This document shows positions 23,775 through 36,620 of a stretch of DNA of 64,000 nucleotides, one piece after another. Source of the DNA: Phyllostachys edulis (lineage: Eukaryota; Streptophyta; Magnoliopsida; Poales; Poaceae); NCBI GenBank assembly GCA_036346405.1, contig CM070563.1, positions 1,054,001 to 1,118,000 of the forward strand, in the 5' to 3' direction. The notes under the pieces are model-generated. The model saw only the letters and a program-made list of their open reading frames with translations, was not told where the DNA came from and ran no database searches. The position numbers and the translations under genes are program-made. Position 1 is the stretch's first letter; every line of letters begins with the position of its first letter.

Positions 23775-26278
23775 ATATGCGAGTGTACAGTTTTGTGCTG
23801 TGTTTAACTTTATGGAGTTTAGACAGGGTAGAAGTATGGTATAGCTGTTAAATTATGAACATCTTTGTTTTATTTCACTGTTCTATGCATCTGCTGCTGT
23901 TGTTAGTGATGCTGGTGATGGTATTGTCTGCCACATTTTGTGTGGCATATGGTGTTTTAGTTGTCAAATGGACTAAATCGATTGGTATGACATAAATGAT
24001 AGATCAGAATGTGAATGGTTTTATAAATGCAAGTTATTTCTATGGTTAAATTGACACTTAGCCTAGCAGAGAGAATTCTTAAAAGCACCCAACTGGCATG
24101 TCTGGTCTAACATCACAACAAATGTCGGTATGTGCAAGTACCTCTTGTCAGTCATTACCAATTGATTCAGCTTCATCAGTGATCATTGCTGGTCTTTGTT
24201 GTATTTTTCGTTTGATTTTGACATGCAGTGACGCGGGATCAAGTAACTTCATCTTTTCAGGGCTGAAGCTTTTCCACATGCTACTATACGGTATGTTTTT
24301 TTTCTTCTCTCTAGCATCTTATAGATGCTTACAAATGGCAATTTATTATTCATGATTTTCTTGTTCTGTACTATTTGGAAGATTTTCATAGAAGAGATAA
24401 GCATTAGGACAAGGGACTTGAAGGCTCACCTATGCAACTTTATGTTATGGGATAGGTGTTGGTGGATATGGTAAAATAATTAAATCACCTTTTCTTCTAG
24501 AAAGGTTAACTTTTCTTTTCCTATTATGTGACAGTGAGTTTTGCTGCTTAGGGCACCTCCATCGCAGGCAACACTCAAGATGGCATTAGTGGGTTTTTTT
24601 TTGCCACATGCCCCACCCTTTATGTATGTGGCTAGGTCATCCTCCTCTCTCTTCCTCCCCATTGGACCCATGCGCACCTCAACAACATGCAAAAAAGCAA
24701 CCGCCCCTCCCTCCTCAGGGAGGTAGCGGCGCATGGTTATCGATCATGTAGGTAATACTATGTAGCATTGCATTCCCATTATTACAATTCAGGAGGCAGA
24801 AATATACCATTAAAGTCCACAATTCATTAATTGCTCCTTTATTTTAGAGGATAACAGCATTACCCCTTCTTAAACTGTTCTAGCTGAGCATTGAGCACTC
24901 AATCTTGTACAAATTCTTCTGTCTCCTGTTCACTAGCAGCATACTGTATTTGGAGTGTCCTAGAGCCGAATTTCCATTTTATATTAATGATGAGAAGCTA
25001 TCTGCCATGTGTAATGTGTTCAGTTGGGGTGAAAGGAGGCATTACACATGTGATCTGGTACATATAGTGCGCCACAATTTAAGCATATTAGAGAATTGCC
25101 GAACCTCATTAAAACCACATCTCGTCGGTGTAACATAGAGGCCATGAAATTGTATAGTATTGTGTTGGTCATTTTGAAAGACAATGCAAATTTAGCACAT
25201 ATACTTGCTATAAAGATTAATATTAAAAGTAGGCCATCAAAATTTGAAGACATCCTTTTGCAGTGTGGCAGTGGAAATAGATATCACTGCTTTGATTTTT
25301 CCAATTTCCCATGAGAATTGGTGTTGTGCTGTGCCATCGTGAAGTGGTTGTTTGTTGTTTGTATCGAACCTTGACATTTATGGCTATTTGTTTTGTTCCT
25401 GGCATAGTTTCGCATTTAATATTTTGCAGCTAATATAAGCTTCAGGGTTCTTTTGTTCCTTTTGCATTTATACTCATGTTTTTCTTGTTCACAGTGATGC
25501 TTGTGTATTCTTGCTATAATATAACTCAAATCCCTGTACTTCTTCCATTAACAGGGTTTTTTTGTTGATGGCTTAATCATTAACAGTTAGCTTAATCCTT
25601 ACCAAATTGCCCACAGCTATTTTCAGAGAGAGAAAATGGATATTTGCTGTCATGGGTTGATTTGCAGCTATACGTCCAGCTTCATAATTCTACTAAGCTA
25701 TATATAGTACAATATTAGTAGTTTCACATTCTCCGCACTTATTTTCTCCTAACTATTCCCAAACTACTTACATGTGCATATGAATTAAATGTCGTTTCAA
25801 TAGCTTGGCTTTATTTCATATTTAATCCATCCTTTTCAAATTAGATCACTGAGCATCTGATGTTGTTTCCTTCCAGAATGAACTTGTCTCGAATGAATTG
25901 TATAATTGCAACTACATAGCAAACCTCATGTAATTGTATAATTACAAGCTGGAAGTAGCCTAGTAGGGGAGTGCATAAGTTCAACAAGTCACGAGATAGT
26001 GTGGCATGTTTTCAGCTCAGGCCATAATATTGGGCCTTTTGGTTCAAAGTAAGCTTCAAAAAGGCTGTTTTTTTTCAAGCTAGGGATTGTATTGGTTCAA
26101 AGTATTGTATGCATGTACTCTTGCTGTACTGTTTACATGTTAGAATCACATTATATGGGGTTTACATGTAGAGATCAACTCTAGGTAGACTTGGTTGGTT
26201 AGGAGTACTTTCATCCCCCTAACATCTGCTAACCCCTTTTACCAGACCACTAGTTTTGACATCAGGACATTATATGTA

Positions 26279-26465
26279 GGCAAGGATCCAAAAGCCGGTA
26301 CCGGACCAAATCCCGGTCGTGGGCCGGTAAAAAAACCCGGCCGGTTAACGGATTTCACGGAAAAAAATCCGGACGAATTTTGCTTAAAAACCAGCCGAAA
26401 TTCAAAAATTGGAATTTGAATTTGAATTTGCAAAACCCGAGAAAACCGGCGGTAACCGGCTTGTT
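26279..26465. repeat. CCGG-rich interspersed repeat
   Basis: Dense AACCGG/CCGGTT/GGTACCGG motifs interrupted by AATTTGAATTTGAATTTG. This composition is common in grass interspersed repeats. No ends could be fixed. Confidence 0.4.
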
Positions 26466-27959
26466 TTTTCTTCCCTGTATATAGGCACAAACTAATGGTA
26501 AAACAAATATCCACTATTTGATCAATATGATATTTCTACCATTACCCTCCAGCTTTTTAAACTTAAAATTGTAGCAAAAAGTGTTACGGTATGATTATAT
26601 TTGAGCTAAGTAGTGAAATTAAATTGTATTGAATGAAACAACATGAAAGCTTTCTTGTCAATCAATTTCTTTGTACCTCTTTTATTCCTTGATTCCATAT
26701 TCCCTGCATGCTGCCGCTTCATGTGCTCTTCACTCAGAGAGTGCGAGAGGGCAAAAAGAGCCACAAAGACTGAAGTTGTTTCCTTGTTCACTGGTAACCA
26801 GCCGGCCAGTGACCAGCAGAGTATTCAAATGTTCGTTTGACAAAATTTGGCTGATTATATTTTCTCCTTATTCGGTTTTGAATCCTTGCTCACAAGTACC
26901 TCAACTTCTTGCAGCTAGCTTCCTATGTTTAAAGTTTCAGTTTTTGCGTTAATGTTTGTATTTACGATCAATGAACATTCTGCTATTCATCAATTCATAA
27001 AACACGGCAGTCTTGGTATGAGGATCTTAAACCAGAGTCTCAACCTTTAATCCTGGTTAGTTTTTAATTATGATTTCTGGTAAAAACAAGGGTGGCAGCA
27101 AGCAGCTGGTAAATGCTTTTGCTCGAGAAAAGAAGAATTGTTTGCGACTGAACGCGTGTAGCAACCATACACACTAGTTAACATTTAGTTCCATGGTTTC
27201 CATCCATGTCTGAAATTTAATCCCCATTGCAGGGCTGTGGAGCTATATTAGTTGGTAAGGAAGGTGTTGCATAGTTACATCAGTTGGTAAGGGTTCGATC
27301 CTAATTTCCCACGTTCCGTTCGTACTTGGGTTTATTATGGAATCTGATGTTCGTTATCCATTAGTGCCCTTTTGGTGATGGTTTTGATAATTGCAGGTGC
27401 AACGACTTGCCAGACTGTTATGAATGTTGCAAGATATATCGAAGGAATATTTAGTCAGGTGCTTTCGTTTCAAGATATATCGAAGGAAGTCTGGGTGACT
27501 GTTATTGGATGTTGCTGGGTTCAGTTTTATGGGGGTCGTAACAGCTAGAATCGAGAGCAGCCCATCATGTGCCGATGTTTCCTAGGTTTAGGGTGTGTGT
27601 GTGTTTAGGATGGTCTCGCTATCAAAGCACTTTAGATTCCGATGCAGCAATATAACAACAGGAATGAAGTGACACCAACAGTCAGCAGGTAAGTGCATCC
27701 CTACCAAACATTTGGGTAGACTAGTCAAGTAACGCCCCGTCTCGAGAACTTCCTGGTAAATCTACCACCAACGTTTGCTGTGTTCATCACCATTTTCGGT
27801 CCATTCCGAGCATTTCCGAGCTGTACTATGTAAACCCATGTTACATGCTTTGTCCGATTAATAGAATCGCAACATTCACCGCCAACGTCGGAAATTTTAG
27901 GCCCTTGCAGACGAGATATCCAAAGCTTTGGGTCCATGAAGAAAAAATTTCGGCCCATT

Positions 27960-28135
27960 TACGGCCCTGATAAAAAAGCACTGGCCCATTCACGGCCCAT
28001 TACTAAATATTCTTGGCCCATTTACTGCTCATAACTGAACATTCCTGGCCCTTACACTGACCCATTTACGGCCCATTACTAAATATTCTTGGCCCATTTA
28101 CTGCCCACAACTGAACATTCCTTTCGCGACCCATG
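27960..28135. repeat. GGCCCAT-rich tandem repeat, about 76-bp period
   Basis: ATTACTAAATATTCTTGGCC followed by CATTTACTGC and ACTGAACATTCCT occurs at about 28000 and again at about 28076. GGCCCAT or a close variant recurs many times from 27950 to 28380. Confidence 0.7.
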
Positions 28136-28884
28136 TAGAAATTTCCCGGCCGATGTAAGGTCTCGCCGAAATCGTTCGGCCCATGACTGAAATTTGTAGG
28201 CCCCATAACGGCCCGTGTAGGAAGCTTGCGGCCTATTTACGATCCACGATGAACTAATGTTTAAGCCCCACTTACGGACCATTCTGAAATTTCTTTGCCC
28301 AGTTACGCTTATACAGGTTTTGACGAAAGCTTCGGCCCAATTAATGTCCGTTTGCGATCTACTTTTGGCCCAATGACTTCCGGCAGACGTTAAAACAAGC
28401 TACCGTTTGAAGGCTATCGTCTGTCTAACGGTCCCACCTGCCGAACTTGTGCCCATTTCGCGTACGGAAACAAGTCGTCTGTCACAGGCCGCCGCTCTCA
28501 AAAAAAAAAGGAAGCGCCTAGCGAACGCCATACAACGAGGATCTCTCCGACACAAATATATTACATCCCAAAACGCGAGACAGAGCTACTCAAAACGAAA
28601 AGACGAGCAGAAGCCTTCGATTGGCGGCAGCACAACCACGAGTGTTGGCCCGCCCAAGGTCAATGGAATTGCTTTCTCGCGAGCAGCCCCGCACCTACGA
28701 TGGCAAAAGGGCAAGACAAAAATGTAAGCCCAAAATTACAGGGTAGACAAAACGTTAAAAAGTTAAACCTCACATAGCAGGTAAAACCTCAGGTGTAACT
28801 GCTATAGGAAGATTTGGCGACCTTCTCAACATGTTGCAATAATTCAGATGAAATGTTAAATAGTGACCATACTACAAAGTTTGA

Positions 28885-28887
<3 letters not shown>

Positions 28888-28926
<39 letters not shown>
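28888..28926. repeat. (AT)n microsatellite
   Basis: About 19 uninterrupted AT dinucleotides in the intergenic interval. Confidence 0.95.
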
Positions 28927-28928
<2 letters not shown>

Positions 28929-30396
28929 GCACAAGTACCGCAGATTCCAGTCCTAACGCTTTAGTATGATTCTAGTCCCAAACCATGATTAGCCTAGTAA
29001 ATGCAGCAATGTAAAAGACACCAATTTGGTCCGTTGCCAGACCCAACTTAATTAAGCTGTATCCTATTCCTACTGAGAGGTAAAGTACACGATTTTAACT
29101 GGGGACTCAAACAAAGCTTAGGTGCCACTCTGACTTCTTCCATTGCTGATGTGACCCTACGTCTGCTTCTCAACACAAAACTATTCTACACCATGTAGTT
29201 TATTTCCAGATAAGTATCAATGAGCTCAGCTGGAGGCTGGAGGCTGGAGGCTGGAGCCATCAATCTTGAATCCTGATATCAAATTATCTAGGTAGAACAA
29301 GTACCGCCGCAGATCAACCAAATCCCACCTAGTCAACTAAACTTTGGAATCCAACTAATTAATTACACACTCACAGTAAGCATGACGTGCAAGCACGGGG
29401 ATATATTGTGACAGCCATGTTGTTACTTTTGTACCCCGAGTGGATTTCTCTGACCCAAAGGCATGTCAATCAACAAAGCATCTCAGGTTTTAAAATAAGA
29501 CACAGACGTAGTTCTCTCTTGGCATAGTAAGCCAAATACAGCAATAAGAAAATCACAAAAGGCACACTTTTGACACCACAAAGAAAGTTACTAGACTGAA
29601 AATAATATGCAAAGACAAGCACGGCAACAAACCTGATGGAGCTCCGGGGTCCCACATGCATAACAGATAGATAGTGTTCATTTCGTCCTTTTTTGGATCG
29701 CTTTACCTTCTTTGTATCTTTGAATCTTCCAGCTGTTGCAAGAACAACGTAACAGTAAATCAGATGTACAGAATCAGGTACCAAAAGAAAATGATTCCAC
29801 AGGACAATTACGCAAGATAGCTAATGCTATGACAGAATGGTATTAGTAAATTAAAAAAATGCCAAGTCTTGTATTACCATTGAGTTCAGATATAGATTGG
29901 TAAAGGCAATATGGTATTTCTGGTTTGGCACATTAGCATCAGATACATGCACATCATGTTCATCGTCTCACTTCTAAGACAAGAGTGAAGGAGCAAAATC
30001 TTTAATACGACAGTTGAAGTGATCTTGTAATACCTATTTTAAGACAGTGAAGGAACAGTAATTTGATATGGAAGTCAAAAGTGTGCCTTAGCGTAGTTAG
30101 ACAAATTGAGCAGAAATTTCAGGCACACATGTTTTATTTCATGGAAGATAATCTGCTATCATATCATACATGTAAACTTACACACACAAAAGTGAATCTT
30201 AACAGTTCTTGCAGAACTAAGATGATGGACCTTATATACAAGAAAGTTACATAAATATACACAAACATAAGGGTAAAATTTAAAAAATCAACAGAGCAAC
30301 CAAATTATCCATGTCTCCTTTCATCGCTGACCTGAGATGAATCGATACCAACGCAATGAACAACTCACAACAATACATACACGTGAAATGCTTCGG

Positions 30397-33371
30397 CTAA
30401 GCTGGAACCAATCCCAGTTCTTGATCCTTTTTGCAACAACCAAACAGTGAGCGAAGCCAGGCCCAGAAGCTCCTTCCATCTGTTTTTTTCTGGCTTGTTC
30501 CTCTTGCAGCAACCATATCAGCCATATACTGAACCACCGCCTGACACGCAGAAGAAAACATCGTTAAGCCAGTGAAGGGCTGAAGTTAGTAAATATAGCA
30601 GAACAACATTACAATACATACCTGAGCCCCTAACTTAACAACTTCTCTTGGTGGTACCTCCAGCGGAGTCTCATCAGCATGAAATACACGTAGCTTTGAA
30701 AGAAATCTGAATGAATCTGGCAGTACTCGTATCTGGTTGCTGCTGATGTCCAACTCCTCTAGCATCTCAAGATTTCCTATTGATCTTGGTAGTGCTCTTA
30801 AATCGGCAAAGTTCCTGCTGACATTCAACTTCACAAGGCTGGTCGCAAAGCAAATGTTCTCAGGGATCGCTTCGACTTCATTGAAACTGACATCCAGCTC
30901 TCTCAATCTGGTAAGCGAGCCCACCGTTGTAGGCAGACCTTTAATTCTGTTGTAGTGTAATGTGAGAACTTCCAGCTTTTCCAACTTCCCTATAGCTTCT
31001 GGAAGGGCTTTTAACTGATTGAAATCTAATCTAAGCTCCACAAGAGAGGTGCAAGAACCAATAGTATAGGGTAGCTCCTCAAGCTCATTCGTCTCAACAA
31101 CTAATCTTCTCAAGTTTGTCAATTTTCCTAGACAATCTGGAAGGACCTTCAACTGATTCGAGCTCAGATCAAGGTTTGCTAGGCTCGTGAGATTTCCAAA
31201 TGATGTGGGAAGAGACTTAAGCTGGTTTGCATGCAAGTCAAGATCAGTTAGGCTGGAGAGTTCCCCAAATGTATCAGGCAGATTGACCAGCTGGTTTGAG
31301 TGGAGGTCAAGCTTTGTCAAGTATCTAAGGCTACCAATTGTTGATGGGAGCGCCATGATCCTATTCTCAGATAGATCAAGCTCAGTAACATATTGTAACT
31401 TCCCAAGTGAAACAGGGAGCCACTCAATCTGATCCATCAGTTTCCCCCGGAGATTAAGCTCTGTGGTCCCTTTTTTTGCTGATGACTCTATAAGGCTAGC
31501 CACTTGGATAAGGCTCAATTTTTCCATGTCACCACCTGCAGGATGTTCACAAGTTGAACTTAGGATAATACAAGTACTGACAGCTCAAAACACTATCATA
31601 TTTATGTTACTGTTACAAACCAATGGTCATTACTTGCCTAAGCATGGTTAAGGACTTAAGGCATGCACTAGAAAGCACCTCGAAAGTCAACAAAACAAAG
31701 CGACTAACTGCTCATGGTTCATATCAAGACCAGATAATTATACAGATACCTACCTATTAAAAAAATAAGTGAATTAATACCATCAGATTTAGCAACATGC
31801 CACAGAAATTTGGTCCAAGAAGCCAAGGATACACTTCTTGATAGAGGGTCCAGCGGCAACCAATAAGGGATGGTCCCCCGAACACCACAAAATAAAATAA
31901 ATATAAAAATAGTGGACCTAACAAATGATTTCCGCAGAACATGCCAAGGCAAACAATAAGGTCATCAGAAGAACTGACTGTCGTAACTTGCATGTGATGC
32001 CAAGGAGATCTTATAAGCTAAAAAAGAGCTCAGAATGCTAATGTAAACTAAGATTCTGCATTGAAAATATTACAATTCTAGTGCAAATGTGCAATGTTCA
32101 ACAACACCAAAAAGAGTAAAAGTCATTTATGCTATGATAACTTACTGTATAATTTTGTTCAAAACAAACAATAGCTAATAGCCGAAAAAGTGAAAGATTA
32201 GTGAATATATGTGACATCACGACTAGAGAATCCCATAATATATAAAATATTAAACTAACACACAGAATCATCACAAACAGCATGGCCCGTCCCCCATATT
32301 TCCAATTACCAACTGCTAGTAACTACTGAAAAGGAAAGCGTTGGTATAACTGACTTGCTAGCATCATGGCGACCTATGAATAGGTCATTTATGAACAGGG
32401 TTAAAAAAATGTTACCGTAGTTGTAGAAAATAAAAGCAGAAGCAACAATTTTAGTGGACTGTTTGCTACATCGATTGAACTATTAGTTTCTAGTCAACTT
32501 TTCCTAAAATAACAGTGCAGCGTAATGGAACTATCCCTTCTGTATATCTAGCCGCAAGCATCCAATTCATGTAAACTAGTAAAATTCACAAAATAAAATC
32601 CCCACAATTCAACACAAACCACACCGTACCAACAATCTACACCAGTATAAACCAAGGGCTTCGAGGTTCCAATAGCCGCGACCATCCAATTCATGAAAAC
32701 CAGTAAAATTCACAAAAAAATCCCCACGCCTCCATATAAACCACACCGTTCCAACAATCTACACCAGTATAATCCTAGGGTTTCGCGATTCAAACAATTA
32801 AAATGAGGCCCGCGCAAAAAAAAGTATAGGAAAGCAAATCACCTGCAGAACCATCGCAACGCAGCGATGCGACGGCCTTGGAGTCCAAGCCCAAGCCAAC
32901 ACCCTTGCTTCGGCGGTCTATCTCCGCCGCTGCCCCCTCCTTCCGCTTCGCCTCCACCTCCACGACCTCCTCCTCCACACGAACGCCGCCGCCGCCGCCG
33001 CCTCCTTCTTCGCCGGAGGAAACCACCCGAGACGCCCTCTGGATCAAATCGTCGAACACCTTGAAGCGCCTCTCGAGCTCGACCACATGCGCGGCCTCCT
33101 TCCGCTGCTGCAGCGCGCGGAGCCGCACGGCGTTGCGCCTGGCCTCCCGCAGCACGGCGAGGAGCTCATCAGGCACGCCCTCCGGCTGCCGCACCGCCGC
33201 CTCCTCCCGCGCAATCTCGTCGAGGCGCGCCTCCTCCTCCGCGTCCGCCGAGGCCAGCACAGCGGCCGCCGCCTCCACCTCCTCGACGGCCGGCCGCGGA
33301 GGCAGCTCCCGGTGGAGCCTCGTGAGCTCCTCCACCACCTCCGCCGTCCCCGGCGTCATCCCCACCACCAT
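30397..33371 (-). CDS. PIRL: plant intracellular Ras-group-related LRR protein (PIRL), 3 exons, 528 aa
   Basis: Exons on the minus strand: 33371-32843, 31535-30622, 30540-30397; GT/AG sites and phase agree (529+914+144 nt). Start ATG at 33371 gives MVVGMTPGTAEVVEEL. Residues 1-176 are Ala/Glu/Arg-rich with a likely coiled coil (ELERRFKVFDDLIQRA). Exon 2 holds ten regular 23-residue leucine-rich repeats of the pattern LxxLxxLDLSxNQLxxLP with IG spacers, diagnostic of the Ras-group (SHOC2-like) LRR class. The last exon encodes AVVQYMADMVAARG and ends SLFGCCKKDQELGLVPA. The family is cytosolic and is thought to act in signalling scaffolds; several Arabidopsis members affect pollen. The exact PIRL number is not assigned; similarity is closest to the PIRL4/5/9 type with an N-terminal extension. 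Intron 1 is about 1.3 kb and contains a duplication. Confidence 0.92.
32549..32780. repeat. 124-bp tandem duplication inside PIRL intron 1
   Basis: CATCCAATTCATG begins at 32559 and 32683. Both units continue through AGTAAAATTCACAAA, ATCCCCAC, CCACACCGT and CAACAATCTACACCAGTATA. Differences are a few substitutions and indels. Confidence 0.9.
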
Positions 33372-33863
33372 CTGCGTAGCCCGTACGCTTCCAAACCCAA
33401 ACCAGAGAGAGAGAGAGCGTGGTCGGCAATTAATGTTGGGTGGTGCAAATGGAGTATAAAAAGGGGAAATGGAAGGGTTCCGTTGCGAAGAGAAGTCTCT
33501 GATGGGGAGGGGCGGGATTGGGATTTGAAATAAAGGTGAGGGGGCTACGCGTAAAACGGAAGGCGGCCGGCCTCGCACGTGGGCCCAGTGATGAGCTGTC
33601 ATCGCGACGGGATGTGACCGGTACGATCTGGAATATCGAGCCCGAATTACCCACACTGTGGCCACTGCTGTGTCCGATTGCCAAGTGTCCCAAGTCCCAA
33701 CTAGCACTGTAAAAACTCTTTACTGAAAGATATTTTAACTTATTTATATATAATTTTAAATATAACATCTTCAATAATTTATCTATATAATTATTCATTT
33801 TTAACACAACTTCTCTTCTTACGTCTTCACAATTTACGATGGCTTGCATGCCCATGTTGTCTC
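33372..33863 (-). promoter_or_regulatory. PIRL upstream region
   Basis: 33372-33540 is GA/CT-rich and likely 5' leader (GAGAGAGAGAG at about 33405). No clear TATA box was found. Beyond 33720 the sequence turns AT-rich and a MITE begins at 33867, under 500 bp from the start codon. The open frame continuing upstream of the start codon is not supported as coding. Confidence 0.35.
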
Positions 33864-33866
33864 TTA

Positions 33867-34277
33867 GAGCATCTACATCAGTTCACGTCAGTTGTTACTA
33901 AGGGGTTGCCACATTAGCATTTAGGTGATGTGGAGGAGAGAATGTGAAGTTGTTTCTAGATGAAGAAACTAGCAAATCGTTAATACCAAGACACAAGAAA
34001 CAACCAAATACTCTATTGGAGACTTACTTGTTACTTAAAAACGCGTTTTGTGGGTCCTACTGTCTTAAAGCAAAATATACACCAGATCATTTGTGCATCC
34101 CAACTTCATTATTGATATGATAAATAAGCTAAAACATGTAGGCCACAAAGTTGTACTTCATTATTGATCATCAAGAATCATGCACACTTGTAGCAATTAA
34201 AGTCTTAGACACAATATCAAGAAACAATCTATTGGAAGACTTGTTTCTTTTTATTAGATTGAGTACTCTCTCTTCTC
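33867..34277. mobile_element. MITE family A, copy 2 (lacks its right end)
   Basis: It starts GAGCATCTACATCAG after TTA (33864-33866) and follows the family A consensus up to TACTCTCTCTTCTC, where the next copy begins at a TTA. In other copies this TTA is followed by GTAACAAGCTAA and the terminal repeat, which are missing here. Confidence 0.85.
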
Positions 34278-34280
34278 TTA

Positions 34281-34751
34281 GAGCATCTACAACAATCCAC
34301 CTCATCTGTTATTAAGAGGTTGCCACATCAGCTTTTAGATGATGTGGAGGAGAGAAGATGAAGAGAGAATGTGAAGTTGTTTTTACATGAAGAAACTATC
34401 AGATTGTTAATACCAAGACATAAGAAACAACAAAAAGCTCTATTGGAGCCTTAGTTGTTACCTAAACACTCATTTTGTGGGTCCCACTGCCTACCAACAA
34501 AAATCTACTGGATCTTGTGCAGTCCGTCTTCTTGACTTCCCCTGCAGATGATATGATAAATGAGCCAAAACATATAGGTCACAAAGTTGTACCCCATTGT
34601 TCATGATCAAGAATCATGCACACTTGTAGCAATTAAAGTCTTAGATATAAGCTTAAGAAACAATCCATTGGAATACTTGTTTCTTTTTATTAGACTGAGT
34701 ATTCTCTCTTCTCTTAGTAACAAGCTAAGAAACAAATTATTGTAGATGCTC
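34281..34751. mobile_element. MITE family A, copy 3, 471 bp, complete
   Basis: It begins GAGCATCTACAACAATCC and ends ATTGTAGATGCTC, with TTA at 34278-34280 and 34752-34754. It is in the same orientation as copy 2 and directly abuts it. Confidence 0.9.
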
Positions 34752-34754
34752 TTA

Positions 34755-35414
34755 TATAAGAGATGATACATTCTCTTTCTTCATATTCTCTCTCCTTCAA
34801 CTAGAATTTTGAGTGATATAATAGATAAGAGATGGCTAAGATACCACTATTAGAGATACCATAAGAGAGTACATAACTCTTGAGAGGGAGAAAGAGAGTA
34901 TATCACATCGGTAGACACAGCATATTCGCACGCCTAGCCATGTGGGCACATGTCAGCTTCCTGGCCGTGTGAAGACTCAGTGGTTTACTTTTTGCTCCAG
35001 TTTCACGAGAGTGAACTAGGTTAATGATGACAATTGATACACATGAAATATCTTGATTAGACTGATTCCAAATGGATAGATCGATACTTGTGAGGTGTAA
35101 ACTTTGCCGGCTAGCCGCGGTGTGCTGGAGGACGAAGAAATCTGGAACCTCTTCCTAAACCTTTTGTTTGGTCTGAATGTGACTTTGTCCATGTTCGTTT
35201 TGTAGGATCATGTGTTACAACTGGCTGCGATGACACCGAGACAGATAGAGTCTTGATGACTAAACAATTGCTCCTTTCGTTACTCGTGTCATTCGAGTTT
35301 CCAAAATTTATCTCATCGTTGTACGCTTCAGCTTCCGAGGTAACTTTTTACCCTTTTTTCCCATTTGTATACGCCTTTCGTTCCTATCTCAAGTCATTTA
35401 CTACCATGGACCGA
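34755..35414. other. gene-free interval between MITEs
   Basis: 660 bp with no supported gene. Repeated AGAGAGTA/AAGAGATG words at 34755-34910 suggest further MITE debris. 35140-35340 has no recognisable coding potential. Confidence 0.45.
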
Positions 35415-35417
35415 TTA

Positions 35418-35764
35418 GAGCATTTTTAGTGTATTAAATTAATCTCGATTTAAAATCATATCACGTAAGTATTTTAGAAACTGAGCTTGTTTTTCTCCAA
35501 TATATTGAACCGATTCCTACTAGTACCTTGGACCCACGTTACATTATAAAACCACAAAATAATAATATCATCTCTCAAACGCACTCTCTTCTATGTAGCT
35601 GTTTAATGCTCATATGAATTGTTTAATGCTTTGAATCGACTCCTAAGTAGAGTTCGGTTCCATGCATTTTTTTTGTTGGAATTGACCCCTCCAATATATT
35701 GAATCGATTCAATATCTTCTCTCTCCTCATTTGAATCGGCTAAAACACAACATTGGAGATGGTC
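35418..35764. mobile_element. MITE family D, copy 2, 347 bp
   Basis: Starts GAGCATTTTTAGTGTATTA and ends CAACATTGGAGATGGTC, flanked by TTA at 35415-35417 and 35765-35767. Homologous along its full length to 14730-15079. Confidence 0.88.
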
Positions 35765-35814
35765 TTATACACACACCATCTCAGAGTAACAAGTGACTAA
35801 ATAAAAGAGAGTAA

Positions 35815-36097
35815 GGTCATGTATAATGGGCTTATAGCAGTTGTCTATAGTCTCTGCCACGTAGGATTTAAGTTGATATCGATAAAAGAGAATAAAGAGA
35901 GAGAAATGTGTTATCTACAATCCTGTAGCCGACTGTAGCACCAGAACCAAGAAAAACATTAAAAGATTGTTTGTTGTCTACAATCTTGTAGCCGACTATG
36001 TCACCACAACCCATTGTATGAGCTGTTTTTAGTGCTGTCTACATGTGACATAGAGAGCTGCTATAGACATCAGCTATCTGTACCATTGTACATGCCC
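35815..36097. mobile_element. MITE family B, copy 1, 283 bp
   Basis: Ends are GGTCATGTATAATGGG and, read inward from the right, GGGCATGTACAATGG. Flanked by TAA at 35812-35814 and 36098-36100. Internal motifs TTGTCTATAG and CTGTCTACATGTGACAT are shared with 36133-36406. Confidence 0.88.
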
Positions 36098-36132
36098 TAA
36101 GAGCATATACAATAGTTCTCACTTGTTACTAA

Positions 36133-36406
36133 GAGCATGTACAATGGTGTAACATAAGTTGTCTGTAAGTCTTGACACGTAGGACACGAGATGATGTGGA
36201 GGAGAGAGGAGAGAGCATAGAGAATTGAGTCGTCTCTTATTCAGTAATCGATTGTAATACAAGAAACAAGACACAGTGTACATGGAGGAGCTGTCTATAG
36301 AAACATGTAAAAATACAATCTATTGTAGAAACTGTCTTTAGTGATGTCTATAGATGACATGGATGGATACTATAGACAACAGTTGTCTATACCATTATAC
36401 ATGCCC
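36133..36406. mobile_element. MITE family B, copy 2, nested in family A copy 4
   Basis: Ends are GAGCATGTACAATGG and, inverted, GGGCATGTATAATGG. TAA lies at 36130-36132 and 36407-36409. It interrupts the left arm of family A copy 4. Confidence 0.88.
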
Positions 36407-36409
36407 TAA

Positions 36410-36620
36410 GGGCATCTCCAGTAGTTAGAGATAACTTTGTTTCTAACATATGCTACATCATCTTTAGAGACAACATCTCCGATAGATAGTCTCTTTATAT
36501 TTTATAATTTTCAGAAAGAGACGACATGTGCTCTCTATTCTCCCCATATCTTCTCCACGTAGAATTTTGTTGACGTGGCATAGCTAAAAGACGACAATAA
36601 ACACACTATTGGAAATGCCC
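36410..36620. mobile_element. MITE family C, 211 bp, nested beside family B copy 2
   Basis: Ends are GGGCATCTCCAGTAGTT and, inverted, GGGCATTTCCAATAGTG. TAA borders both ends (36407-36409, 36621-36623). It used the right target site of the family B element. Confidence 0.88.

Larger units (their letters stand above)
23775..30396. other. 6.6-kb intergenic interval between convergent PHD and PIRL genes
   Basis: No supported gene. The first few hundred bases are presumably the PHD gene's 3' UTR. 24541-24740 has a repeat-like start (GGGCACCTCCATCGCAGGC) and is open on both strands without family similarity. Other visible content is the GGTACCGG-type repeat (26279-26465), a GGCCCAT-rich minisatellite (27960-28135) and an AT microsatellite. 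29400-30390 may include the 3' UTR of the PIRL gene. Confidence 0.5.

Noticed and set aside
32878..33459. Long plus-strand open frames over PIRL exon 1
   Set aside because: They are antisense shadows of a GC-rich exon; the minus strand gives a coherent PIRL N-terminus that splices in phase.
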